DNA of 64,000 nucleotides. Origin: RBG-16-66-20 sp035308765. GTDB taxonomy: Bacteria; Pseudomonadota; Gammaproteobacteria; Burkholderiales; SG8-39. The position numbers were made by a program, and so were the translations under genes. Position 1 is the stretch's first letter. Each line of letters opens with the position of its first letter. Under the pieces are notes generated by a model. That model did no database searches. It saw nothing but the letters and a program-made list of their open reading frames with translations, and was not told where the DNA came from. This document shows positions 46,007 to 53,740 of the stretch, in pieces. Location: NCBI GenBank assembly GCA_035308765.1, contig DATGGA010000034.1, forward strand, positions 1 to 64,000, given 5' to 3'.

Positions 46007-48004
46007 TCAGCCCGCCGGACGCTGCGCTGCCGCGGCGGCTTCCGCGGCCACGCCTGCCGCAGCGCCCGTTGCGAGTTCCACCGGCGCGCTCCCGGGCCCG
46101 CTGGTCTGCACCGTGATGGCGCCGGACGCGAACTCGATGCCTTTTTGGCGGAACACTCTGTAGATGCGCTTGAGCGCCTCGCGCTGCACCCAGGTGGGCT
46201 TGAGCGGTCGCACAGTGAACTTGAGCCGCACCACCAGCGCGCTGTCGGCGATTTCCGCTACACCCTGGAGCTTGAGCGGCTGCAGCAGCTCCTTGGCGAG
46301 CTCCGGGTCCTTCAGCATATCCTGGCCGAGCTGCTTCACGGTCTTGCGCACCTTCTCGATATCGGTGTCGCGCGACAGGCGCAGGTTGAACTTCACGGTC
46401 TGCCAGTCGCGGCTGAAGTTGGTGATCGAGGTCAGCTGACCGAACGGAATGGTATGGATCTGGCCGTTCTGGTGGCGCAGCCGCACCGAACGCAGCGAAA
46501 TCCTCTCCACCGTGCCTTTCAGGCGGCCGGTGTCGATGTACTCGCCAACACGGAACGCGTCGTCCGCCATGAAGAATATTCCTGAGACGACGTCTCGCAC
46601 CAGCGCCTGGGAGCCGAAACTGATCGCCAGGCCGAACACTCCCGCGCCGGCGAGCAGCGGCGTGATCTCGACGCCGAGCTGCGACAGCGCTAGCAGCACG
46701 ACCACCACCAGGATTGCGATGCCGGCGAGAATGCGCAGCATCGGCAGGATGGTGGTCAGCCGCGACGCCGGGTGCGCGCCTTCTTCCTCGCTGTCGGGCC
46801 CTGTCATGCCGGTCGCCGAAGCGCGCAGCCGCTCCTCGGTCCAGTGGTGCAGGTAGCGCCAGGCGACGTAGCCGAAGAACAGCGTCGAGCCGGCCGTGAT
46901 GAGCGAGCGGCGCACGACGATCCAGGTCGCGGCCGGCACCAGCGCCAGTTCGTCCACCAGCCAAGTTTCCGCGAGCAGGATGGCGATCGCGAGGATCGCC
47001 GCGGCGGTGATCGAGCGCTGCAGGAACAGCACCCAGCGCGCCTCGGATGAAAGACCGAGCATCTGATCGACCACATAGGCAAAAGTGGCGACGCGCAGCG
47101 ACCACACCAGCGAGTGGTAGACGGAGAACTCGAGCAGCAGCGTGGCGACGTTCCAGGACCACCACAACACGAGAACGACCGCGATGCCGAATCCGAACCA
47201 GATGCGCCTGGGCCGGGACCAGTCGCCGGCCGCCACGTGCGATAGGCGATAACGCCACAGCGCGAGTGCGCAACCCGCCGCGACCACCACGCCCTGCAGC
47301 AACACGATCACCTGCCCTGCCGGTATCGGCAGGCCGGCGCGCAGCAGCACCGGCATGACCGAGATCCCGACCAGGCCGATGAGGATCACGACCGCAAGAA
47401 TGGCCTTGATCTGTCTCGCGGCGCCGTCGCTCATGGCGATCAGGCGGAAGCCCGGCGCATGCGGCCGCAGCACCACGTCGATCAGCAGCATGAAAAGCCG
47501 CCAGCGTACCAGCGCCCAGAGAACTCCGACCCAAAACAGTTCCTGGTGGGCGTCGCTATCGAAGCAGAAATCGATCACCGCATAGGCGCCCACGGCGAAG
47601 ATGGCCCAGCCCGCCACCTCGTACGCGAACAGGATCGCCGCGCCGCGCGCGCGTAGAGGATCGCTCAGGGAGCGCTCGCGCGCCGGCGCGGTGGCGCGCC
47701 GAAAGCCGACGACCGCCACCCAGAGGAGCACCAGCGACACGATGCCCAGCCAGGTGTTGGTGGTGACGTCGCGCTTGCCGCGTGCGTCGTGGATGCGGCC
47801 GAGCGCCGCCTCGAGTTCGCCGTAGGTGCCCGGCGCGGCGGCGATGACCTTGGCGCTCTCTTCCTGCAGCGCGGCGAGCCTCTTGCCGAGCGAGGTCAGG
47901 TCGCCGCCGACATGCGTTGCCTGCTCGGGCGTCAGCACCGCCGCCGGGCTTGCGTGCAGGCAGGCGGCAAGAAACACAGCCGCCACGAATCTTGGGATTC
48001 GCAT
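46007..48004 (-). CDS. Large MscS-family mechanosensitive channel
   Basis: Membrane protein of 665 residues, much longer than MscS (about 286). A signal peptide (MRIPRFVAAVFLAACLHASP) is followed by a periplasmic helical segment with coiled-coil tendency (about 25-75), roughly ten hydrophobic helices, and the conserved MscS core: LAGAGVFGLAISFGSQALVR pore helix, then DVVSGIFFMADDAFRVGEYI and the beta domain GTVERISLRSVRLRHQNG. The C-terminal vestibule region ends in an Ala/Pro-rich tail. It probably opens under hypo-osmotic stress, like MscK/YbdG-type relatives. It stands alone between convergent and same-strand neighbours. Confidence 0.88.
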   Translation of the reverse strand: MRIPRFVAAVFLAACLHASPAAVLTPEQATHVGGDLTSLGKRLAALQEESAKVIAAAPGTYGELEAALGRIHDARGKRDVTTNTWLGIVSLVLLWVAVVGFRRATAPARERSLSDPLRARGAAILFAYEVAGWAIFAVGAYAVIDFCFDSDAHQELFWVGVLWALVRWRLFMLLIDVVLRPHAPGFRLIAMSDGAARQIKAILAVVILIGLVGISVMPVLLRAGLPIPAGQVIVLLQGVVVAAGCALALWRYRLSHVAAGDWSRPRRIWFGFGIAVVLVLWWSWNVATLLLEFSVYHSLVWSLRVATFAYVVDQMLGLSSEARWVLFLQRSITAAAILAIAILLAETWLVDELALVPAATWIVVRRSLITAGSTLFFGYVAWRYLHHWTEERLRASATGMTGPDSEEEGAHPASRLTTILPMLRILAGIAILVVVVLLALSQLGVEITPLLAGAGVFGLAISFGSQALVRDVVSGIFFMADDAFRVGEYIDTGRLKGTVERISLRSVRLRHQNGQIHTIPFGQLTSITNFSRDWQTVKFNLRLSRDTDIEKVRKTVKQLGQDMLKDPELAKELLQPLKLQGVAEIADSALVVRLKFTVRPLKPTWVQREALKRIYRVFRQKGIEFASGAITVQTSGPGSAPVELATGAAAGVAAEAAAAAQRPAG

Positions 48005-48041
48005 GTCGCGAAGTCTATATGCTGCGCCGGCCTGCGGCGAT

Positions 48042-49007
48042 TCAGCGCAGCAGAAACCCCTTCACCGCCGCGATCTGATCGTGGCTCATCAGCGCCGGGG
48101 CGTGGCCGATTCCCGGCAATTCCAGCACTTCGACACCGGGCCTGCGTGCCTGCATCTGGACCAGCGTATCGTGCGACAGCACGTCGGATTCGGCGCCTCG
48201 CAGCACCAGCGTCGGGCAGCGGATTTCCGCCCACGTGCTCCACAAGTCGATGCCGGAGAGAAAGTTCGGCCCCATTGGAAATTCCGGATCGGCGCGCGCA
48301 CCGCGCATCATGTCGCCGATGCCGGGGTCGTAGCGCATCCGGAACTCGCCCTGCGCCGCCTCACAGACGCCGTGCTCGGCCAGGTGGTGCCACTGGTCGT
48401 CGGTGAGCGGCCCGAACTGCGCGCAGGCCTCGCGCAGATAGGCCTCCGCTTCGGCCATGCTGCGGAACGAACCTCCCCCAGAAACATAGCCCTTCAGGCG
48501 GTAGAGCGCCCCCCACGGAATGAACGGGCCGATGTCGTTCAGCACCAGGCGGCGAATCGGCGATTGGGGCTTTGCCGCCAGCAGCATGCCGATAAGTCCG
48601 CCCATGGACGTGCCGACCCAGTCGATGCTTGCCGGGCCCGACGCAGGTTTGCGCCGGCCGCGCAACGCACGCAACGTACGGACAGTGCCGAAGGAAACCT
48701 CGGGTGCGGGCGCCGTGACGCGTGCGATCAGCGCTGCGGCATCCGCGAGATAGGTCGAGAAGCGGTAATCGCCCTTATCAGCGAGCCATTCACTGTCGCC
48801 GCGCCCGGCGACGTCGGGACAGATCACACGGCAATCCGCGGCCAGGTCGCGCGCGAGGAAATCGAAGTCGCGGCTGTTTCTTGCCAGGCCGTGGACACAC
48901 ACCACGACATGCCCGGAGTCCGGCCTTCCCCAATCCCGGTACGCGATGCGGTGGAAGCCGCCAGACGACAGGCTGAGAAAATTTCCGCTCTGAAAGGCCA
49001 CTGTCAT
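48042..49007 (-). CDS. Alpha/beta hydrolase
   Basis: Serine hydrolase-fold protein of 321 residues from ATG 49007. The oxyanion region is VVVCVHGLARNSRDFDFLAR, the nucleophile elbow is DWVGTSMGGLIGML (Ser in GTSMG), a likely acid lies in LRGAESDVLSHDTL, and the catalytic His is in PGIGHAPALMSHDQ. A cap domain (about 165-240) is inserted. An in-frame ATG four codons upstream (49019) is possible. It is transcribed away from nasT. The substrate cannot be predicted; families with this pattern include esterases and C-C hydrolases. Confidence 0.85.
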   Translation of the reverse strand: MTVAFQSGNFLSLSSGGFHRIAYRDWGRPDSGHVVVCVHGLARNSRDFDFLARDLAADCRVICPDVAGRGDSEWLADKGDYRFSTYLADAAALIARVTAPAPEVSFGTVRTLRALRGRRKPASGPASIDWVGTSMGGLIGMLLAAKPQSPIRRLVLNDIGPFIPWGALYRLKGYVSGGGSFRSMAEAEAYLREACAQFGPLTDDQWHHLAEHGVCEAAQGEFRMRYDPGIGDMMRGARADPEFPMGPNFLSGIDLWSTWAEIRCPTLVLRGAESDVLSHDTLVQMQARRPGVEVLELPGIGHAPALMSHDQIAAVKGFLLR

Positions 49008-49044
49008 GCCGGCAAGCATAGTGCATGCCGATCGGGCGCGATCC

Positions 49045-49059
49045 TGGCACGCTTCATGC
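49045..49059 (+). promoter_or_regulatory. Sigma-54-type promoter upstream of nasT
   Basis: TGGCACG at 49045-49051 and ATGC at 49056-49059 place GG and GC exactly 10 bases apart, the -24/-12 spacing of sigma-54 promoters (consensus TGGCACG-N4-TTGCW; two mismatches in the -12 box). The expected start is near 49071. This gives nasT a leader of about 196 bases. No clear NtrC site was found close by. Confidence 0.5.
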
Positions 49060-49071
49060 GTCTGGAGAGGC

Positions 49072-49248
49072 ATGACCACCCTCATCCATGGAGGCAAAGT
49101 ACCCATAGAAGATCGGATCGATCGGCTGGCCAGACTGGCACTTGTCGGTCTCCTGCTCGTCACACTGGGATGGGTCAGCCACGCCAGAGCGCAGAACGCG
49201 ACGCAGGAAATGGCGACGGAAAACCGGGCGCCGCTAGCCGTTCCGTAG
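49072..49248 (+). CDS. Possible small exported peptide ORF in the nasT leader
   Basis: A 58-codon frame between the sigma-54-like promoter and nasT. The product would have a basic/charged N-terminus (KVPIEDRIDRLAR), a hydrophobic stretch (LALVGLLLVTLGWV) and an AxA-like site (SHARAQ), resembling a signal peptide with only about 18 residues after it. If the promoter is used, its ATG lies one base past the predicted transcription start, so translation would be leaderless or begin further in. It may be a real micro-protein, a leader ORF or chance; I do not recognise a family. Confidence 0.3.
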   Translation: MTTLIHGGKVPIEDRIDRLARLALVGLLLVTLGWVSHARAQNATQEMATENRAPLAVP

Positions 49249-49266
49249 TCTCCAAGGAGTACCGGC

Positions 49267-49857
49267 ATGCGGGTCCTGGTCGTCGATGACCTGGCAGAAG
49301 ATTTGGAGGAGCGCGCCACGATCCTGCGCGAGGGGCTCGCGCGCGCCGGACACGATGTCGTCGCCTCGCTGTCCTCGCCGCTGGAGCTGCTGCGCGCGGT
49401 CGAGCGTCTCCGGCCAGACGTTATCGTGATCGACACGGAGTCGCCGACGCGCGACGTACTCGAGCATCTGGTCATCGTCAGCCAGTCGAGCCCGCGGCCG
49501 ATCGTGATGTTCGCCTCCGACAGCGGCGGCCAGGCGATCCGCGAAGCCGTGCGCGCGGGCGTCTCGGCCTACGTGGTGGACGGGCTGGATGCCGGCCGCG
49601 TCAATTCCATCGTCGATGTCGCCTGCGCCCAATTCAACGACCTGCAGAGCCTCAAGACCGAGCTCGCCGAAGCGAACCTGAAGCTCTCCGAGCGCAAGCT
49701 GGTCGAGCGCGCCAAGGGCCTGCTGATGCAGTCGCGCGGGCTATCGGAAGACGACGCATATCACTCGCTGCGCAAGCTGGCGATGGCGAAAAAACTGCGC
49801 CTGGGCGACGTCGCGCAGCAGGTGATCGATACCGCCGAATTGCTCGGCAAAGCCTGA
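49267..49857 (+). CDS. nasT: ANTAR-domain antitermination response regulator NasT
   Basis: RNA-binding regulator of nitrate/nitrite assimilation, 196 residues. The N-terminal receiver-like domain reads MRVLVVDDLAEDLEERATIL with VIVIDTESPTRDVLEHL at the usual phosphorylation-site strand. The C-terminal ANTAR domain (about 130-190) contains KLSERKLVERAKGLLMQSRGLSE and HSLRKLAMAKKLRLGDVAQQ with its conserved Ala and aromatic/hydrophobic pattern. NasT proteins bind paired hexaloop hairpins and stop formation of a downstream terminator; such an element lies just beyond this gene. A clear AAGGAG precedes the ATG. The usual partner NasS is not next to it. Confidence 0.93.
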   Translation: MRVLVVDDLAEDLEERATILREGLARAGHDVVASLSSPLELLRAVERLRPDVIVIDTESPTRDVLEHLVIVSQSSPRPIVMFASDSGGQAIREAVRAGVSAYVVDGLDAGRVNSIVDVACAQFNDLQSLKTELAEANLKLSERKLVERAKGLLMQSRGLSEDDAYHSLRKLAMAKKLRLGDVAQQVIDTAELLGKA

Positions 49858-49875
49858 ATTGCCCGCCTGATCGCG

Positions 49876-49900
49876 GTGCATTGTGCACTGCAACAGTGCA
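49876..49900. promoter_or_regulatory. NtrC-type enhancer site(s)
   Basis: TGCACTGCAACAGTGCA at 49884-49900 has perfect TGCAC/GTGCA arms around 7 bases, the 17-bp NtrC pattern. It overlaps a second palindrome GTGCATTGTGCAC (49876-49888). The main site is centred about 76 bases before the predicted start of the sigma-54 promoter, a normal enhancer distance. Confidence 0.68.
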
Positions 49901-49941
49901 TTTTTGGAGATTCGACTTGTTGTTTTTACTGAATAAATCTA

Positions 49942-49957
49942 TGGCACGGCGCTTGCA
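49942..49957 (+). promoter_or_regulatory. Consensus sigma-54 promoter of the nrtABD operon
   Basis: TGGCACGGCGCTTGCA matches the sigma-54 consensus TGGCACG-N4-TTGCW at every defined position. The -24 GG is at 49943-49944 and the -12 GC at 49955-49956. Transcription should begin near 49968, giving a roughly 100-base leader before nrtA. Confidence 0.85.
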
Positions 49958-49975
49958 AACCTAACCACATGGGTT

Positions 49976-50013
49976 CGGGCGCAATGGCGCGCCCGGCCGG
50001 AACAAAGGTGTTC
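49976..50013 (+). promoter_or_regulatory. ANTAR-type dual hexaloop antiterminator (NasT target)
   Basis: Hairpin P1: GGGCGC (49977-49982) pairs with GCGCCC (49989-49994) around the hexaloop AATGGC. Hairpin P2: GAAC (50000-50003) pairs with GTTC (50010-50013) around the hexaloop AAAGGT. Both loops have A at position 1 and G at position 4, the defining feature of ANTAR-protein RNA targets, and the two stems are 5 bases apart. The 3' half of P2 is also the 5' arm of the following terminator, so the two structures exclude each other. Confidence 0.75.
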
Positions 50014-50057
50014 GTCGCGAACCGAGAAATGGGTTCGTCCGAGCGCCTTTTTATTTT
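50007..50057 (+). terminator. Leader intrinsic terminator, alternative to P2
   Basis: Outer stem GGTGTTCG (50007-50014) pairs with CGAGCGCC (50040-50047, two G-U pairs); inner stem CGAACC (50018-50023) pairs with GGTTCG (50032-50037) around an 8-base loop. TTTTTATTTT follows directly (50048-50057). It ends 11 bases before the nrtA ATG. Formation of the NasT-bound P2 hairpin would remove its 5' arm. Confidence 0.8.
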
Positions 50058-50068
50058 GGGAGATCGAA

Positions 50069-51316
50069 ATGAATGGATCGGCCGGTGGCAAGCGACGCGG
50101 GTTCCTCAAGCAGGCGGCGGCGGCCAGCCTCATGAGCCTGGTTCCCAATGCGGTACGCACCGGCGCCTGGGCGGCCGGTTCCGACGCGCCGGAGAAAAAG
50201 GAATTGAAAGTCGGCTTCATCCCGCTCACCGACTGTTCCTCGGTGGTGATGGCCTCGGTGATGGAGTTCGACAAGAAATACGGCATCAAGATCATTCCCT
50301 CAAAAGAGGCCTCCTGGGCGGCGGTGCGGGACAAACTGGTCAACGGCGAACTGGATGCCGCGCACGTGCTCTACGGCCTGATCTACGGTCTGCAGATGGG
50401 CGTCGGCGGCCCGAAGAAAGACATGGCCGTGCTGATGAATCTGAACAACAACGGCCAGGCCATCACCCTGTCGCGCAAGCTCTACGACAAGGGCGTGAAG
50501 GACGGGACGAGCCTGAAAGCGCTGATCGACAAGGAGAAGGGCGAATACACCTTCGCGCAGACTTTTCCCACCGGCACGCACGCCATGTGGCTCTACTACT
50601 GGCTGGCGGCCAACGGCATTCATCCTTTCGCCGACGTAAAGACGATCACCGTGCCGCCGCCGCAGATGGTGGCCAACATGCGCGTCGGCAACATGGAAGG
50701 CTTCTGCGTCGGTGAACCCTGGAACAACCGCGCCATCGTGGACAAGATCGGCTTCACCGCCGTCACCACCCAGGAAATCTGGAAGGACCATCCGGAGAAG
50801 ACGCTCGGCTGCTCGGCCGAATTCATACAGAAGAATCCGAATACCGCGCGCGCCATGACCGCCGCCGTGCTCGAAGCAGGGCGCTGGATCGATGCCTCGC
50901 TCATCAACCGGCAGAAAACCGCCGAGGTCGTATCCGACAAGTCCTACGTCAACACCGACAAGGACGTCATCGTGGCCAGGATGCTGGGTCGCTACGACAA
51001 CGGCATCGGCAAGGTCTGGGACGACAAGGACTACATGAAGTTCTACAACAATGGCTACGTCAATTTCCCGTACCTATCGGACGGCATGTGGTTCATGACG
51101 CAGCACCGGCGATGGGGCCTGCTCAAGGAAGATCCGGATTACCTCGCCATCGCGAAGAAGGTGAACCGGATCGACGTATACACCGAGGCCGCGACAATGA
51201 CCAAGACGCCGCTGCCGAAGGATCCGATGCGCACCGCCAAGCTCATCGACGGCGTGATCTGGGATGGCAGGGATCCGAAGAAGTACGCCGGCAGTTTCAA
51301 GGTGAAGGTGGCTTGA
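50069..51316 (+). CDS. nrtA: Nitrate ABC transporter substrate-binding protein NrtA
   Basis: Exported nitrate/nitrite-binding protein of 415 residues. The N-terminus has a twin-arginine signal KRRGFLKQAAAASLMSLVPN, so it is probably exported folded by Tat. The mature part begins KKELKVGFIPLTDCSSVVMA and contains TFPTGTHAMWLYYWLAANGI and GFCVGEPWNNRAIVDKIGF, typical of NrtA/NasF. The signal peptide argues against it being the cytoplasmic nitrate sensor NasS, a close relative. The ATG at 50069 has GGGAGA upstream. First gene of the assimilation operon. Confidence 0.92.
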   Translation: MNGSAGGKRRGFLKQAAAASLMSLVPNAVRTGAWAAGSDAPEKKELKVGFIPLTDCSSVVMASVMEFDKKYGIKIIPSKEASWAAVRDKLVNGELDAAHVLYGLIYGLQMGVGGPKKDMAVLMNLNNNGQAITLSRKLYDKGVKDGTSLKALIDKEKGEYTFAQTFPTGTHAMWLYYWLAANGIHPFADVKTITVPPPQMVANMRVGNMEGFCVGEPWNNRAIVDKIGFTAVTTQEIWKDHPEKTLGCSAEFIQKNPNTARAMTAAVLEAGRWIDASLINRQKTAEVVSDKSYVNTDKDVIVARMLGRYDNGIGKVWDDKDYMKFYNNGYVNFPYLSDGMWFMTQHRRWGLLKEDPDYLAIAKKVNRIDVYTEAATMTKTPLPKDPMRTAKLIDGVIWDGRDPKKYAGSFKVKVA

Positions 51317-51317
51317 G

Positions 51318-52196
51318 ATGAGCGCGGTACCGGTATCGATCCGCACTGAGCCGCAACCGGCTGCGGCTGTATTGCCGATGCGCAGCGAAGACACCGCGCC
51401 GAAGGCATCCGATCGCCATCGCCGGGTGCGCGCGCCGGAATGGATGGTGAGCGCGCTGGCGATGGTCGCGGGCATTGCCGTCTTCGTCGTCGCCTGGGCC
51501 ATCGTCGCGCGCAAAGGCGGCGCCATTCCCGGCCCTGGCGTGGTCTGGAAAGAGGCAATGGTCATTTTCTCCGACCCGTTCTACTCGAAAGGTCCGAACG
51601 ACCAGGGCATCGGCTGGAACGTGCTGTCGTCGCTCAAGCGCGTCGGCATCGGTTTCGGGCTCGCCGCGACGGCCGGCATTCCGGCGGGCTTCATCATCGG
51701 CCGATTCAAGTTCCTGTCCGACATGGCGGCGCCGATCATCGCCATGCTGAAACCCGTGTCGCCGCTCGCCTGGCTGCCGATCGGGCTGCTGCTCTTCAAG
51801 GCCGCCAATCCCGCGGCGATCTACGTCATCTTCGTCTGCAGCCTGTGGCCGATGATCGTCAATACCGCGGTCGGCGTGCGCCAGATCCCGCAGGACTACC
51901 TGAACGTCGCGCGCGTGCTCAATCTGTCCGAATGGAAGGTGTTCACCACCATCCTGTTTCCCGCAGTGCTGCCGTACATGATCACCGGCGTGCGCCTGTC
52001 CATCGGGGTCGCGTGGCTGGTGATCGTCGCCGCCGAGATGCTGACCGGCGGCGTCGGCATCGGCTTCTGGGTGTGGGACGAATGGAACAACCTGAAGGTG
52101 GAGCACATCATCATCGCAATTTTCACCATCGGCATCGTGGGGCTGCTGCTGGAGCAGGCGTTGGTGCTGCTCGCCAAGCGCTTCAGCTACAACTGA
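51318..52196 (+). CDS. nrtB: Nitrate ABC transporter permease NrtB
   Basis: Inner-membrane permease of 292 residues. A ~40-residue hydrophilic N-terminus precedes five to six hydrophobic helices. The EAA-type cytoplasmic loop reads YLNVARVLNLSEWKVFTTIL FPAVLPYMITG in two pieces around residue 195-225, and VRLSIGVAWLVIVAAEMLTG is the NrtB/SsuC-type signature. The ATG lies one base after the nrtA stop. Works with NrtA and NrtD. Confidence 0.93.
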   Translation: MSAVPVSIRTEPQPAAAVLPMRSEDTAPKASDRHRRVRAPEWMVSALAMVAGIAVFVVAWAIVARKGGAIPGPGVVWKEAMVIFSDPFYSKGPNDQGIGWNVLSSLKRVGIGFGLAATAGIPAGFIIGRFKFLSDMAAPIIAMLKPVSPLAWLPIGLLLFKAANPAAIYVIFVCSLWPMIVNTAVGVRQIPQDYLNVARVLNLSEWKVFTTILFPAVLPYMITGVRLSIGVAWLVIVAAEMLTGGVGIGFWVWDEWNNLKVEHIIIAIFTIGIVGLLLEQALVLLAKRFSYN

Positions 52197-52209
52197 GGAG
52201 GAATAGCCC

Positions 52210-53001
52210 GTGAACACTGACAAATATCTGCGCATCGAGAACCTCGGCATGACCTTCGAGACCAGGAAGGGCGACTTCGTCGCGATCGAGCGCATCGACC
52301 TCACCGTGAAAAAGGGCGATTTCGTTTCCCTGATCGGGCATTCCGGCTGCGGCAAATCCACGTTGCTCAACCTGGTCGCGGGCCTGCTGCGGCCGACCGA
52401 AGGCGGCATCCTGCTGGCCGAGCGGGAAATCACCGGACCCGGCCCGGATCGCGGCGTGGTGTTCCAAAACCACTCGCTGCTGCCGTGGCTGACCTGCTTC
52501 GACAACGTCTATCTCGCCGTTGAAAGGGTTTTCCCCGAGAAAAAAAATCTCTTGAAAGAGCGAACCCACAAGGCGCTGGCGATGGTCGGGCTGACATCGG
52601 CCGAGGCCAGGTACCCGCACGAGATCTCGGGCGGCATGAAGCAGCGCGTCGGCATCGCCCGCGCGCTCGCGATCGAGCCCAAGGTCATGCTGCTGGACGA
52701 ACCGTTCGGCGCGCTGGACGCACTCACCCGCGCCAACCTCCAGGACGAGTTGATGCGCATCGTCCAGAGCACCGGCGCAACCGTATTGATGGTGACCCAT
52801 GACGTGGACGAGGCGGTACTGCTCTCGGACCGCATCGTGATGATGACCAACGGCCCGGCGGCGCGCATCGGCGGCGTGCTGGAAGTGGATCTGGAGCGGC
52901 CGCGCGACCGCCTCGCGCTCGCCGGCAGCCGCCGCTATATGGAACTGCGCACGACCGTGATGGACTTCCTTTACCGCAAACAACTCAGGCAGGCCGCGTG
53001 A
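52210..53001 (+). CDS. nrtD: Nitrate ABC transporter ATP-binding protein NrtD
   Basis: Cytoplasmic ATPase of 263 residues. Walker A GHSGCGKSTLLNLV, Q-loop VVFQNHSLLPWLT, signature EISGGMKQRVGIARALA, Walker B VMLLDEPFGALDALTR, H-loop VTHDVDEAV. The start is GTG at 52210 with GAGGAGGA shortly upstream. It lacks the extra NrtA-like domain of NrtC. An A8 run (about 52539-52547) lies within its GC-rich coding sequence. Confidence 0.92.
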   Translation: MNTDKYLRIENLGMTFETRKGDFVAIERIDLTVKKGDFVSLIGHSGCGKSTLLNLVAGLLRPTEGGILLAEREITGPGPDRGVVFQNHSLLPWLTCFDNVYLAVERVFPEKKNLLKERTHKALAMVGLTSAEARYPHEISGGMKQRVGIARALAIEPKVMLLDEPFGALDALTRANLQDELMRIVQSTGATVLMVTHDVDEAVLLSDRIVMMTNGPAARIGGVLEVDLERPRDRLALAGSRRYMELRTTVMDFLYRKQLRQAA

Positions 53002-53002
53002 G

Positions 53003-53740
53003 ATGCGCCCCCGCGTCACCCTGATCGGCGCCGGGCCCGGCGATCCCGAGTTGCTGACGCTCAAGGCGGCGCGCGCGCTGGCTGCCGCCGACGTGGTGCT
53101 GGTGGACGACCTGGTCAATCGCGGCTGCCTCGCGCACCTACGCGGAGATGCCAGGATCATCGAGGTCGGCAAGCGAGGCGGTTGCAAATCGACGCCGCAG
53201 GCGTTCATCGAAAAACTCCTGGTTCTGTATGCAAGAGAGAAAAAAAATGTTGTGCGCCTCAAAGGCGGGGATCCCTTCGTATTCGGGCGTGGCGGTGAGG
53301 AGGTCGAAGCACTGCGGGCACAGGGCATCGAGGTCGAGGTGATTCCCGGGATCACCGCCGGTACGGCAGTTCCGGCCTCGATCGGCATTCCTGTGACGCA
53401 TCGCGACCTGGCCCGCGGCGTCACGTTCGTGACCGGGCACACGAAAGATGGAATGGAACCCGATTGGCAGGCGCTGGCTCGCTCGCGCACGACGCTTGTG
53501 ATTTATATGGGGTTGAGCAGCCTGGAGAAAATTCTTTTTTCTCTGAAAGCGGCGGGCATGGATCCTGCGACCCCTGCCTGCATCATCGAGAACGGCACGC
53601 TGTGCAACCAGAGGCAGCGCATCGCGACCCTCGGCACTTTGTCTGCCGCCGGATTTGCGAGCCCCGCGCTGATCGTCATCGGCGATGTCGTTCGTTTCGC
53701 CCGTGACACGGCCGCCCTGCCCAGGGCAAAGGCAGCCTGA
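53003..53740 (+). CDS. cobA: Uroporphyrinogen-III C-methyltransferase (siroheme branch)
   Basis: SAM-dependent methyltransferase that forms precorrin-2, precursor of siroheme, the cofactor of the nitrite reductase encoded next. The 245 residues show VTLIGAGPGDPELLTLKAARAL region, DVVLVDDLVNRG, VVRLKGGDPFVFGRGGEE and GITAGTAVPASIGIPVTHRD, the full SUMT signature. No CysG-type dehydrogenase/ferrochelatase domain is fused. The stop TGA shares a base with the nirB ATG. Contains an A8 run near 53240 and further AT-rich codons at 53495-53555. Confidence 0.93.
   Translation: MRPRVTLIGAGPGDPELLTLKAARALAAADVVLVDDLVNRGCLAHLRGDARIIEVGKRGGCKSTPQAFIEKLLVLYAREKKNVVRLKGGDPFVFGRGGEEVEALRAQGIEVEVIPGITAGTAVPASIGIPVTHRDLARGVTFVTGHTKDGMEPDWQALARSRTTLVIYMGLSSLEKILFSLKAAGMDPATPACIIENGTLCNQRQRIATLGTLSAAGFASPALIVIGDVVRFARDTAALPRAKAA

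Noticed and set aside
47826..49289. A 487-codon plus-strand frame over the hydrolase gene and nasT leader
   Set aside because: Antisense to a hydrolase with a complete catalytic triad; composition is typical of a shadow frame.
50069..51316. NasS identity for the NrtA-like protein
   Set aside because: A clear twin-arginine signal and linkage to nrtB and nrtD fit an exported transporter component, whereas NasS is cytoplasmic.
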